DNA of 37,016 nt from JAVBLQ01 sp031553435 (GTDB taxonomy: Bacteria > Bacteroidota > Bacteroidia > Bacteroidales > Azobacteroidaceae). The position numbers and the translations under genes are program-made. Within the stretch, counting starts at the first letter, position 1; each line of letters opens with the position of its first letter. The notes below the pieces were generated by a model. That model did no database searches. It saw only the letters and a program-made list of their open reading frames with translations, and was not told the origin of the DNA. Location: the NCBI GenBank assembly GCA_031553435.1, contig JAVBLQ010000011.1, positions 1 through 37,016 of the forward strand, given 5' to 3'. Positions 25,755 to 34,961 of the stretch are shown one piece after another.

Positions 25755-27083
25755 TCATTCCAGATAATTTGTCACTTGTCCGCTGATTTGCATCAAAGAT
25801 ATTTCGCATAATTTGGTATTGTATTCGGCTTCCAGTAATCGTTCTTCGGCTTCTAAAAGGCTGTTTTGAGCTTCTCGTAATTCAATACCCGAAAGTTCTC
25901 CCAGTTTATAGCGTTCGATAGCGATTTCGTGGTTTTGCCTGGCAGCTACCAGGTTTTGTTTTTCCAGATCCAGCAGTTCCAGGTTATTTTGGTAAGCCAT
26001 GTAAATATTGGAAAGGTCGGCTTTTAATCCCAATGATAATTGTTCATATTGCAATTCCCGGTTTTCTATCTGAAGGCGGGCATTTTTTTGTTCCCGTTTA
26101 CGGTTCAATCCGTCAAAAAGGTTGAATCCCAAGGTAATTCCGTAATTAAGTCCGGCAACCTGCTGCCGGTCATAAGTTCCTGATCCGTAGCGATAATCTG
26201 TGTATCCGTATCCGGCATTCAACTTTAGATAAGGATAATTCCTGCTTTTGACGATTTTATAATCCAGGTTACTCAGGTTTTTATTTTTTTCAGATAATAA
26301 AAGTGAAGAGTTCGATTGCAACATTTTTTGGGATAAATCTTTTTCCATCAAAAACATATCTGAATAAATGGCCGTATCTTTAACCAATAAAGGATGATTT
26401 ATTTCGTCCAAAGCCATCATCTCATTCAGGCGAATGCGGGAAGTATGCAGCACTTCATAGTGTTTGATCAATTTCGAGCTGTCGGCATTGAAATCCACTT
26501 TGGCCTGTTGCAAATCCAAACGCGACATAGACCCCATATTGTAGCGTGCTTCGACAATCCGTAGGCGTTCGCGTGAAAGTCCAACGGCATATTTCAGGTT
26601 GTTCAAACGGAGGTTTTGTCTGACATAATTGAAATATTCGGCTGACAGTCCGGCGATAAAATCTTCAATAGTGAGCCGGGTGTTCAGTTCCCCCATTTGT
26701 TTGAGTTCTTTGAGTCGACTATATTGCGCCTGGATTTTCAATCCGTCGAAAATAGTCCAGTTCAGGTTGACTCCTGCATTGGCAGTTGTATTATTGACCC
26801 CATTATTTTCTATCACCCCGCTCCCATCAGCCGGATATTGTTTTGTATTGTTATTTGTACCCGAAAACCCCGCAAGCAAATCGGCCACAGGTAAATAACC
26901 CGCATTCCCGACTGTATAATTGTTATCCGAAATTTGTTGTTCATTACGGATAATACGGATATCGTAATTTTGTTTCAATCCAATTTCAAGGCATTGTCTC
27001 AGGTCAAGAATATTTTCTTGTCCCTGAAGGGAAAGTGTTGCCAACAGGCATAGTATGGCGAGAGTATAAAATTTTGCATTCAT
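25755..27083 (-). CDS. TolC-family outer-membrane efflux protein
   Basis: The 442-residue protein has a signal peptide (KFYTLAILCLLATLSLQGQ) and the two-fold repeat of long helices characteristic of TolC-type channels. ERLRIVEARYNMGSMSRLDLQQAKVDFNADSS in the first half matches AIERYKLGELSGIELREAQNSLLEAEERLLEAEY in the second. It forms the outer-membrane exit of the tripartite pump encoded immediately upstream. Its start overlaps the RND stop by 4 bp (ATGA, 27080-27083), so translation is coupled. Confidence 0.92.
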   Translation of the reverse strand: MNAKFYTLAILCLLATLSLQGQENILDLRQCLEIGLKQNYDIRIIRNEQQISDNNYTVGNAGYLPVADLLAGFSGTNNNTKQYPADGSGVIENNGVNNTTANAGVNLNWTIFDGLKIQAQYSRLKELKQMGELNTRLTIEDFIAGLSAEYFNYVRQNLRLNNLKYAVGLSRERLRIVEARYNMGSMSRLDLQQAKVDFNADSSKLIKHYEVLHTSRIRLNEMMALDEINHPLLVKDTAIYSDMFLMEKDLSQKMLQSNSSLLLSEKNKNLSNLDYKIVKSRNYPYLKLNAGYGYTDYRYGSGTYDRQQVAGLNYGITLGFNLFDGLNRKREQKNARLQIENRELQYEQLSLGLKADLSNIYMAYQNNLELLDLEKQNLVAARQNHEIAIERYKLGELSGIELREAQNSLLEAEERLLEAEYNTKLCEISLMQISGQVTNYLE

Positions 27084-30000
27084 TTTCTTTTTGTTGAAAT
27101 AAACATATATATTACGGGAACGATAAACATGGTCAGGAATGTTGAAATGATCATCCCTCCGACGACGGCTGTCCCCATTGCAACGCGGCTGTTGGAACCT
27201 TCGGCTGTAGCAAACATCAATGGTAAAATTCCTAAGATAGTGGCAAAACTAGTCATGAGAATCGGACGCAAACGTTGAATGGCGGCGTCTTTGATCGCAT
27301 CCAGTTTTTTTATACCCGCATTCTGGCGCTGGTTGGCAAATTCAACAATCAGAATTCCGTTTTTGGCTACCAGACCTATCAACATAATAATCCCGATCTG
27401 GCTGAAAATATTCATGGTAATATCTCCGAAATGCATAAAAATCAGCGCTCCTGCTATGGCCAAAGGTACCGTAAACATGATTACGAGCGGATCTTTGAAA
27501 CTTTCGAATTGTGCCGCAAGAATGAGGAAAATCAGAATCAATGCTAAAATGAAAGCGAACAACAAACTGGAAGAGCTTTCTCTGAATTCTTTGGATTCTC
27601 CTGCAAGCGCGGTTCTGAAAGTGTCATCCAGAACTTCTTTGGCGATTTTATCCATTTCGTCCAGACCTTGTCCGATAGTGACTCCTTTGGCTAAACCAGA
27701 TGATACTGTTGCCGAATTAAAACGATTGTAGCGATATAATTGAGGAGGGGCCACACTTTCTTTCAAATCAACCAGATTATCAAGTTGCATCAAATCTCCC
27801 AATGAATTTTTTACATAAATAGATCTCAGATCAAGAGGAGAATTTCTTTGCTGACGGTTGATTTCCGCCAGTATCTGGTATTGTTTGCCATTCATATAAA
27901 AATACCCCATGCGTTGACCGCTTAAAGCGTATTGCAATGTTTGACCGATTTCGCGGGTGCTTACGCCCAATAATCCTGCTTTATCACGGTCAATTTCTAT
28001 ACGGGCTTCCGGTTTGGTGAATTTCAAGTTCACATCTGCCATCTGGAATTTAGGACTTGCATTTATTTTTTCCATAAATTTGGGGATAAATTCCCGCAAT
28101 TTTTCCAGATTAGGAGCTTGTAATACGTATTGTATGGGCATACTGGAACGTCGTCCTCCAAAAGTGGATTGTTGTTGGACAAAGGCTCTCGCTTCCGTTT
28201 CTTTGCGAACGGCAGATGAAAGTTCGTCGGCGATTTCCATCTGGCTTAATTTACGGTCGCTGATATCAGGTAGTACAAGCCTTACAAATCCCCGGTTAGA
28301 TCTAACCATTTCAAGGTTGATCAATCTTTCGGGATAAACGGAATCTGCAACTTCTGCTATTTTATCAGTATAGTCGCGATAGAATTCATATGTTGATCCT
28401 TCCGGGACACTTGTATTGATGGTGATTTGCGAACGGTCTTCCAGCGGAGCCATTTCCGAAGGTATTTGTTTCCAAAGGATAATAATAAGAAACAGGGTCA
28501 CTGCTACTATAGGAAATACAATCCACCGGTGAGTAAGGAAATAATTCAATCCCTTACCGTAATAATGATTCAGTCCGGTAAAAAACGGTTCGGTTTTTCG
28601 GTAAAACCAACTTTGTTTTTCCCTTTTTTTCAATAATTTGGTCGACAACATCGGTGTGAATGTCAATGCAACAAAGGCTGAAATTAATACCGCTCCTGAA
28701 ACTACAATACTAAATTCCTGAAACAAACGACCTGTCATCCCCTGAAGGAATACGATCGGAAAAAATACGGCGACAAGTGTGATTGTGGTTGAAATGACGG
28801 CAAAGAATATTTCTTTGGAACCTTCGATTCCGGCTTCTTTAGGCGACATTCCTTTTTCTATTTTCACATAAATGTTTTCGGCTACAACAATGGCATCATC
28901 TACCACCAATCCAACAGCTAAAACTACAGCGAGCATGGATAACACATTGATAGAAAAGTTGGCAAGATACATAACGAAAAATGCACCAACCAACGAAACC
29001 GGAATTACGACACAAGGCACCAAAGTCACACGCCAATCACGAAGAAACAGGAAAATGATGATAACAACCAATGCAAAGGCAATGTAAATGGTTTCTTCCA
29101 CTTCAGCAATAGAAGCCCTGATAAATCTGGTATTATCGAATGCAGTATCCAGAATAACATCTTCAGGAAGGTCTTTTTTCATCTGTTCCAATCTCACACT
29201 AACTTCGTCTGAAATATCGATTTGATTGGCGCCGGGTTGAGGAATAATTACAACTCCAACCATCGGAACTCCGTTTCTGCGCATGATACTCCGTACATCT
29301 TCCGGACCTAATTCGGCATATCCTACATCTCCGAAACGGATGATATTATTATTATTTTCCTTAATAATCAGATTGTTGAATTCTTCCGGAGTTTGCATCA
29401 AACCCAAGGTTCGGATGGTTAGTTCAGTCCTGTCGCCTTCGATACTTCCGGATGGCAATTCTACATTTTCTTTGTCAATCGCATTTTTAATGTCGATCGG
29501 AGTTATGCCGTAACCGGCCATTTTTACCGGATCCAACCAAAGCCTCATGGAATAACGTTTTTCTCCCCAAATACTTACAGAACTTACATTGGGAATTGTT
29601 TGCAAACGCTCTTTGATCGTCAAGTCTGCAATTTCGCTTAATTCCAGTAATGAGCGTTTTTCACTCTGAACGGTGACTTGTATAATGGGACTGGCATCGG
29701 CATCGGATTTGGAAACTGTGGGAGGATCGCAATCTCTGGGCAACAACCGTTGTGCTCTGGATACTTTATCACGAACATCATTGGCTGCAGTTTCCAGATC
29801 GACACTCAGCTCAAATTCAACAGTTATCTGAGAATATCCCTGACTACTGGTACTGGTAAGAGATCGAATGCCCGGAATACCATTGATATTTTGTTCCAGT
29901 GGTTCTGTTATCTGATTTTCAATAATTTCGGCATTGGCTCCCGGATAACTTACATTGACTGTGATGATGGGATTATCAACATTGGGAAACTCCCTGACTC

Positions 30001-30097
30001 CCAAATACGTATAGCCGATCATCCCAAGCAGGAAGATCATCAGAACAAAAACTGTTGAAAGAACAGGTCTGTGTATACTGAGTTCTGAAATATTCAC
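27080..30097 (-). CDS. RND-family efflux transporter, inner-membrane pump
   Basis: The 1005-residue protein is an AcrB-type HAE1 pump, somewhat shorter than AcrB (1049). It has twelve predicted membrane helices and two large periplasmic loops. The Asp-Asp pair of the proton relay is in GLVVDDAIVVAEN (near residue 400), and the second half has the corresponding SQIGIIMLIGLVAKNGILIVEFAN. A GTG codon is used as start, directly before NISELSIHRPVLSTV, the usual N-terminus. The substrate cannot be told, and the short adaptor and pump resemble the multidrug class. It lies between the adaptor and tolC genes in one operon. Confidence 0.94.
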   Translation of the reverse strand: MNISELSIHRPVLSTVFVLMIFLLGMIGYTYLGVREFPNVDNPIITVNVSYPGANAEIIENQITEPLEQNINGIPGIRSLTSTSSQGYSQITVEFELSVDLETAANDVRDKVSRAQRLLPRDCDPPTVSKSDADASPIIQVTVQSEKRSLLELSEIADLTIKERLQTIPNVSSVSIWGEKRYSMRLWLDPVKMAGYGITPIDIKNAIDKENVELPSGSIEGDRTELTIRTLGLMQTPEEFNNLIIKENNNNIIRFGDVGYAELGPEDVRSIMRRNGVPMVGVVIIPQPGANQIDISDEVSVRLEQMKKDLPEDVILDTAFDNTRFIRASIAEVEETIYIAFALVVIIIFLFLRDWRVTLVPCVVIPVSLVGAFFVMYLANFSINVLSMLAVVLAVGLVVDDAIVVAENIYVKIEKGMSPKEAGIEGSKEIFFAVISTTITLVAVFFPIVFLQGMTGRLFQEFSIVVSGAVLISAFVALTFTPMLSTKLLKKREKQSWFYRKTEPFFTGLNHYYGKGLNYFLTHRWIVFPIVAVTLFLIIILWKQIPSEMAPLEDRSQITINTSVPEGSTYEFYRDYTDKIAEVADSVYPERLINLEMVRSNRGFVRLVLPDISDRKLSQMEIADELSSAVRKETEARAFVQQQSTFGGRRSSMPIQYVLQAPNLEKLREFIPKFMEKINASPKFQMADVNLKFTKPEARIEIDRDKAGLLGVSTREIGQTLQYALSGQRMGYFYMNGKQYQILAEINRQQRNSPLDLRSIYVKNSLGDLMQLDNLVDLKESVAPPQLYRYNRFNSATVSSGLAKGVTIGQGLDEMDKIAKEVLDDTFRTALAGESKEFRESSSSLLFAFILALILIFLILAAQFESFKDPLVIMFTVPLAIAGALIFMHFGDITMNIFSQIGIIMLIGLVAKNGILIVEFANQRQNAGIKKLDAIKDAAIQRLRPILMTSFATILGILPLMFATAEGSNSRVAMGTAVVGGMIISTFLTMFIVPVIYMFISTKRK

Positions 30098-30104
30098 TTT
30101 TTGA

Positions 30105-30180
30105 AAAATTGAAAGTTGAAAATTTAAAATTGAAAATTAAGAAGCACTTTGTTTCCTATTGTCAATTATCAATTGTTAAT
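30105..30180. repeat. TTGAAAA-word hairpin between the adaptor and RND genes
   Basis: Tandem TTGAAAA-like words at about 30111-30138 face TCAATTATCAATTGTTAATT at about 30161-30180. It is the same word family as the coaE-MG2 element and lies inside the efflux operon. Confidence 0.5.
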
Positions 30181-31245
30181 TACTACTTGCATTCCATCTC
30201 TGATCTGCATTACACCGGTGGTTATTAAAGTATCTCCCGGACTGATTCCTGACAAGATCTGAACATCAGAGGCTGTCCGTAATCCTTTCTTTAATTCAAC
30301 CTGATGCGCTTTTCCTCCTTTGTATAGATAAGCTATATCCCGTCCCATTTCAGCAATAATTGCCTGACTAGGAATGGTTAATGCATTTTTAATTTCATGA
30401 AGTTTGATTTCAATGCTTGCAGAGCGTCCGGGTTTTAATTTTCCGTTGGCATTGGGGTAAATAGCTCTGGCTTTCAATGTACGGGTTTTTAAATCAACTT
30501 TTGATTCGACAGCATAAACAGTTGCATGATAGGTATTCAGATCATCCTGAATTGTAAAACTCAGATTGGTTCCTTTTCCTATTTCATTTGCCTGCCGTTC
30601 ATTGATTGAAAATTCTATTTTTAACGGAGTTATTTTAGTTAAATTGACAATAATCGTGGTTGGGGAGGCATATGTCCCTTCACTGACTAATCTTAATCCG
30701 ATTACACCATCGAACGGAGCTCGCAGTTCTGTTTGTGCAATACGCGACTTAACTAATTCGATATCTGCTTTTAATTTTTCGAGTTCGGTAGTTACTTGTT
30801 CATATGCTTCCTGACTAACGGCATCTTTGGCCAATAAAGCTTTTTGCCGGTAAACACGATCTTCCGCCAAAGGAATTTGAGCCTGAAGCTTTTTCAGCTC
30901 TGCCTGTAAAGGGCTATCGTTGACTTTAGCCAATAAAGTTCCTTTTTTTATGTATGAGCCTTCCTGAAAGTAGATATTGGTAATTTTTCCGGAAGTCTCA
31001 AAAGAAAGATCGACTTCTTCATCGGGAATTAAACTTCCGATGGTTTTGAAAGCATCATCCAGATTTCCATATTTAACAACTTGAATGTTAACGTTTAAAG
31101 GATTACCTTTACCTCCTCCGGTTTTTGCAGGGGTCTCATCAATTGTTTTCGAAAAAAAATTCCTTTTAATTGTGGGATAAAACGCCATTCCGGCAATAAG
31201 TAACACAATAACAACGACTAATGTTATTTTTGTTTTTTTATTCAT
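30169..31245 (-). CDS. RND efflux periplasmic adaptor (membrane-fusion protein)
   Basis: The 358-residue protein has an N-terminal membrane anchor (KITLVVVIVLLIAGMAFYP) and no lipobox. After it come the biotinyl-lipoyl-like domain halves (FETSGKITNIYFQEGSYIKKGTLLAKVND and RAPFDGVIGLRLVSEGTYASP) flanking a helical hairpin, then beta-barrel and membrane-proximal parts ending with GISPGDTLITTGVMQIRDGMQVVI. It bridges the RND pump and TolC. A longer TTG-initiated frame begins at 31269 inside the promoter box, so the ATG at 31245 is preferred. Confidence 0.9.
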   Translation of the reverse strand: MNKKTKITLVVVIVLLIAGMAFYPTIKRNFFSKTIDETPAKTGGGKGNPLNVNIQVVKYGNLDDAFKTIGSLIPDEEVDLSFETSGKITNIYFQEGSYIKKGTLLAKVNDSPLQAELKKLQAQIPLAEDRVYRQKALLAKDAVSQEAYEQVTTELEKLKADIELVKSRIAQTELRAPFDGVIGLRLVSEGTYASPTTIIVNLTKITPLKIEFSINERQANEIGKGTNLSFTIQDDLNTYHATVYAVESKVDLKTRTLKARAIYPNANGKLKPGRSASIEIKLHEIKNALTIPSQAIIAEMGRDIAYLYKGGKAHQVELKKGLRTASDVQILSGISPGDTLITTGVMQIRDGMQVVINN

Positions 31246-31266
31246 ATGGTGCTTATTTTTTCGACT

Positions 31267-31274
31267 CAAAAATA
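31267..31274 (-). promoter_or_regulatory. -7 box of the efflux operon
   Basis: The minus strand reads TATTTTTG. It overlaps the TTG of the longer frame at 31269 and decides the adaptor start. The TonB receptor gene ends about 70 bp further upstream on the same strand. Confidence 0.55.
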
Positions 31275-31347
31275 ATAGTATAATTCGACTAATAATTTAT
31301 AGAAAAGTTTAAAGGTATAATTTTTTTTGTGATTTTTATGAATTAAT

Positions 31348-33393
31348 TTAGAAACTGTTTAAATTTACAACTACTCCCCCACTCAACCAAAAACCAGGTT
31401 GGTGAATATCCATCAAATCATAATATTTCGTATCAAAAAGATTATTGACAGAAGCATAGACATTCAATTTTTTTTGCTTCCAATTAATCTTCAAATCTAA
31501 TATGGAGTAGGCCGGATAATCAATTTCCACAGGCGCTTTTTTCCCATCATAGTGATCATAACTACCTCTGTCTTGCCAACGGAATTGCCAATCAACTGAA
31601 ATATTTTTCCAGACCGGATGATTCAGTTGTGCAACCAATTTATGCTTGAGATAATCCAGTGCATATTTGGAATATAAGTCTGATGCACTTTTCGTTTGAT
31701 GAATGTAGGTATAACCTAATTCAAATTTACTTTCGGTAGGTATTTGCTTAAAAATCGAATTCAGTCTGAGGCTTATAGAAGTTTCAAACCCGATCTTGTT
31801 TAGTTCGGTTAAGTTTCTTGATTCCCAACGGTCATCCAGATTTTCTTTTATCCAATCTATAATATTTTTTCCCTGCATGTAAAATCCGGATAAACAGGAA
31901 GAAAAATATTTGTTGTTATACTTCAATCCTGCTTCATAAGATTGTGATTCTTCAGGAGATAAATCCGAATTTCCAATATGTGTCTGGGTTGTATAATAAA
32001 GATCGGTGAATGTTGGCATCCTTGTAGCTTTACTCCAGGAGCTGTATAATTTGATATCATCAAGCATCTGGTAACTCAGGCTTACAGAGGGATAAAATTT
32101 AATTTTTTTATCGAAAGAGGTATTGTAGTTGGCTAAAATTCCAATAGATAGAGAAATTTTCTTCCATAAGAAATTTTGTTCAGCAAAATAACTGATATTG
32201 TTTCTGTTATCCGATTTCGTGTATTTTCCCTGTGGGTTGTCCATTGGTTTTCCTAAAACATTGCTTAATATACCTTCATTCCGGAACTCTCCGCCGAAAC
32301 TGGAGATTCCCAATCGGGATGTGTATTGCATATTGAGATTGAAACCGTATACATCGCTACGATGATAGTTATGTCCTGTGTACCAGGAAGGGATATCTCC
32401 GGTACCATCTCTGAAAAGTTGAAAACAATCCCAGTGACGATTCCAATAAATTTGAGGTTTTATCTTGAATTGTTTTCCGGTTTCTCCTCGAACTGAGGCA
32501 AATAATGATTGAGTATCATCAAATTGGTTCGGATATAAAACAGAATAAAAAATATTGGCTCCATATTTTTTGTCATTAAATCCTAATTGAAAATCAAGTC
32601 CAGAGTCATTTCCCTTCCAATTGCTTTGCCATAATGTATTAAAAATTTTGTAATCGCTATTGTTCATGTATCCGGCGGAATAATTATATCCGGCGGAGAG
32701 GTGGTGATTCCAGGAACCGGATTGGATACTTCCTCTTGTTCCAATGTTAAACAATTCATGCATTCCGCCTTCAATATTCAGGTATGCTTTTGAATCCGAT
32801 TGTTTTTTAGTAATGATATTGATTCCTCCGGAAAAAGCGCCGGCTCCATAGAATAAGGAAGAAGCTCCTTGTATGATTTCAATACGTTCGATATCAGAAA
32901 GGTTGATAGGAAAATCAAAACTATAATGTCCGGTTTGTGGGTTGCATAGGTTTGCTCCGTTGAGAAGAATTGCGGTTTGGTCTTGTGTACTGCCTCGAAG
33001 AGAAATATCTGATTGAACCCCGTTGGGTCCTCTTTGTCTGACGTCTATCCCGGAAATATACTTTAACAAATCCTGGATACTTTGAACGGGCGCCTGCTCT
33101 ATTTCTGTTCGGGTAATCACCGTAACTATCTGAGCCATTTGACTCTGTGTTAAACTGCCCTTCGAACTTGTTACGATGACTTCTTCCAGTTTTTGTTCAG
33201 GAATAGAATCCTGTTGATTTTTGTTTTTGGACGTTTGTGCTGCTGTTTCGGTTACACTGGCAAATGTAAGCATTGCACCTGATAAAACTCCGATGTTAAC
33301 CATTTTATGCATACTGTTGAATGCACTGTAAGTTTTTCTGGCAAATCGTTTGAATCGAAAAGCTTTGTTTTTAATCAATAGTTTTTGTTTCAT
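31348..33393 (-). CDS. TonB-dependent outer-membrane receptor
   Basis: The 681-residue protein has a long N-terminal extension (about 45 residues; KRFARKTYSAFNSMHKMVNIGVL), then a TonB box in LEEVIVTSS (about 70-78). The plug domain follows (SIQDLLKYISGIDVRQRG, SLRGSTQDQTAILLNGANL, IERIEIIQGASSLFYGAGAFSGGINIITKK), then a beta-barrel ending in FWLSGGVVVNLNSF. The plug order is like that of BtuB-type receptors, but no cobalamin riboswitch was seen upstream, so the substrate is unassigned. Such a receptor imports large scarce nutrients with TonB energy. It is monocistronic. Confidence 0.92.
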   Translation of the reverse strand: MKQKLLIKNKAFRFKRFARKTYSAFNSMHKMVNIGVLSGAMLTFASVTETAAQTSKNKNQQDSIPEQKLEEVIVTSSKGSLTQSQMAQIVTVITRTEIEQAPVQSIQDLLKYISGIDVRQRGPNGVQSDISLRGSTQDQTAILLNGANLCNPQTGHYSFDFPINLSDIERIEIIQGASSLFYGAGAFSGGINIITKKQSDSKAYLNIEGGMHELFNIGTRGSIQSGSWNHHLSAGYNYSAGYMNNSDYKIFNTLWQSNWKGNDSGLDFQLGFNDKKYGANIFYSVLYPNQFDDTQSLFASVRGETGKQFKIKPQIYWNRHWDCFQLFRDGTGDIPSWYTGHNYHRSDVYGFNLNMQYTSRLGISSFGGEFRNEGILSNVLGKPMDNPQGKYTKSDNRNNISYFAEQNFLWKKISLSIGILANYNTSFDKKIKFYPSVSLSYQMLDDIKLYSSWSKATRMPTFTDLYYTTQTHIGNSDLSPEESQSYEAGLKYNNKYFSSCLSGFYMQGKNIIDWIKENLDDRWESRNLTELNKIGFETSISLRLNSIFKQIPTESKFELGYTYIHQTKSASDLYSKYALDYLKHKLVAQLNHPVWKNISVDWQFRWQDRGSYDHYDGKKAPVEIDYPAYSILDLKINWKQKKLNVYASVNNLFDTKYYDLMDIHQPGFWLSGGVVVNLNSF

Positions 33394-33421
33394 TTAACTG
33401 ATATTTTAAAAATTAAACGTA

Positions 33422-33429
33422 CAAAAATA
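33422..33429 (-). promoter_or_regulatory. -7 box of the TonB receptor gene
   Basis: The minus strand reads TATTTTTG about 30 nt before the receptor ATG. No -33 element is evident. An inverted repeat of TTTTGATT (33434-33441) and AATCAAAA (33468-33475) lies just upstream and may end the transcript of the remnant frame at 33470-33580. Confidence 0.5.
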
Positions 33430-33469
33430 GGTGTTTTGATTGAAACCCCGGCAGTTTGAGAGAAACAAA

Positions 33470-33580
33470 TCAAAAGAATGTAATGTGAACAAAATCAAAA
33501 TTTTCGCCTTTATATCCACCAAGATTGCGTACCAGTTCATCATGCATATTGCCGATTTGGACAATATACCAGCCTGAACT
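33470..33580 (-). pseudogene. Possible 3' remnant of an unidentified gene
   Basis: A minus-strand frame of 36 sense codons without a proper start reads SSGWYIVQIGNMHDELVRNL then GGYKGENFDFVHITFF and stops at 33470-33472. Its composition is protein-like (Trp, Tyr, Phe, Gly) while the sequence upstream of 33580 is A+T-rich with stops. It may be the tail of a degraded gene or a coincidence. The family was not recognised. It is the main content of the 316-bp gap 33394-33709, apart from the two flanking promoters. Confidence 0.3.
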
Positions 33581-33641
33581 TTACATTTTAGGTTTTTTTA
33601 TTGAATAATGGTAATTTGTTAGATTATTCCCATACATTTAT

Positions 33642-33649
33642 TATCTTTG
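33642..33649 (+). promoter_or_regulatory. -7 box of the glycan operon
   Basis: TATCTTTG is a full consensus match 61 nt before the GTG start at 33710. The leader would be about 55 nt and contains a tiny frame, ATG at 33660 to TAA at 33675-33677 (five codons), whose role is unknown. TTTG at 33615-33618 could be a distant -33 element. Confidence 0.55.
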
Positions 33650-33709
33650 CACTCAACAAATGGCATTGTTAAGATAAAATAATTCAATCATCATAATTTT
33701 TATATAATT

Positions 33710-34954
33710 GTGAATTCTTATTTAAAGAAAGTTTCTATTGTTGTACCTGTTTACATTGGAGAAAAAACGGTTGACGATCTTACAAAAAGATTAATACATG
33801 TATTACAACCCATTACACCTAATTACGAAATCATTTTAGTAAATGATGCCTCTCCTGACAATTCATGGAAAAAAATAGAATCTCTTTGCCAAAATAATAA
33901 CCAAATAAAGGGTATCAATCTAAGTCGTAACTTTGGGCAACATGCAGCGATAAGCGCCGGATTGAAATATGCTTTTGGAGAAAAAATCGTAATAATGGAT
34001 TGCGATTTACAGGATCTGCCTGAAGACTTACCAAAATTATGGGCAAAATCGCAAGAAGGTTATGATATTGTAATGGCCAGACGCACACTGCGTAAAGACG
34101 GGTATTGGAAACAATTCCTCTCGTGGAGTTTTCATCAAATCTTATCATTAAAAAGAGGGAAAAAGACAGACCCGGCTATTGCCAATTTTGCGATGTATAA
34201 CCATAAAGTGATAGAGGAGTATTATGCCAATCATAAAAATAAGGCTTTTTCTGTCTTAAATTTGATTGAAAATTACAGTTTTGCAACAATTGGTGTTGAA
34301 CATGATGTTTCACAAAGAGGAAAATCGAGTTATACATTATTCAAACTTTTCCGATTAGCTTTTTTTTTGTTGAGTACAGTTAAAAAGCAAGCTAAAAATC
34401 CTCTTTATGTGATAGAAGAAACAAAAAATATTACAATAGAAGATTATGGAGTAAAACTGACTCCTTTAACAAGAGATAAACTTGAAATGGTGCGTCAATG
34501 GCGAAATGATCCGAAAATTTCCCAACACATGGAATATCGCAAATATATTACTCCGGGAATGCAGCAAAAATGGTTCGAAAACATTAATAATCCTAATAAT
34601 TATTATTTTATTATTAAATTTAAAGAAAAAGAAGTTGGGTTAATTAATACGAAAGAGATTACTTTTAATAAAAAAGAAGGTGAAACCGGTCTTTTTATCT
34701 ATGATGATTCGTGTTTGAACAGTGATATTTCTTTTCGAGCATCATTGTGTATGGGAGATTTCACTACCTATTTATTAAATCTAAAAGGAACATACATTCA
34801 TGTTCTTAGTGCAAACAAAAAAGCTGCGAAATATAATAAAGCGCTTGGTTATAAATTAATAGAAAATCAAGAAAAAGCAGAAAAACAAAAATATTATATA
34901 AGAAGAGATTCGTATCTCAAACAACGAGAATATATATTGAATTTATTAAGTTAA
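33710..34954 (+). CDS. Fusion: family-2 glycosyltransferase plus GNAT acyltransferase
   Basis: The 414-residue protein joins two enzymes. Residues about 7-225 are a GT2 glycosyltransferase of the polyprenyl-phosphate type, with VSIVVPVYIGEKTV, VNDASPDNSW, the metal-binding DCDLQD (Asp97, Asp99) and RGKSSYTLFKLFRL. Only a weak hydrophobic stretch follows, not the usual membrane helices. Residues about 241-400 are a GNAT domain of the PseH-like type, with VRQWRNDPKISQHM, ITPGMQQKWFENI and SANKKAAKYNKALGYKLI. GNAT enzymes acylate amines from acyl-CoA, and sometimes from acyl-ACP. The neighbours make acyl-ACP donor use plausible but unproven. Translation starts at GTG; the next in-frame ATG would cut into the GT2 domain. 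The gene is the first in the operon and locally A+T-rich. Confidence 0.85.
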   Translation: MNSYLKKVSIVVPVYIGEKTVDDLTKRLIHVLQPITPNYEIILVNDASPDNSWKKIESLCQNNNQIKGINLSRNFGQHAAISAGLKYAFGEKIVIMDCDLQDLPEDLPKLWAKSQEGYDIVMARRTLRKDGYWKQFLSWSFHQILSLKRGKKTDPAIANFAMYNHKVIEEYYANHKNKAFSVLNLIENYSFATIGVEHDVSQRGKSSYTLFKLFRLAFFLLSTVKKQAKNPLYVIEETKNITIEDYGVKLTPLTRDKLEMVRQWRNDPKISQHMEYRKYITPGMQQKWFENINNPNNYYFIIKFKEKEVGLINTKEITFNKKEGETGLFIYDDSCLNSDISFRASLCMGDFTTYLLNLKGTYIHVLSANKKAAKYNKALGYKLIENQEKAEKQKYYIRRDSYLKQREYILNLLS

Positions 34955-34961
34955 AAAATAA

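Noticed and set aside
33394..33709. Possible cobalamin riboswitch upstream of the BtuB-like receptor
   Set aside because: None of the conserved B12-box elements could be found on the minus strand, and the leader from the -7 box is only about 30 nt.
33650..33709. Possible UpxY/UpxZ-type antitermination leader of a capsule locus
   Set aside because: No UpxY or UpxZ gene and no long leader are present. The promoter is about 60 nt from the first gene, and no inverting promoter repeats were seen.
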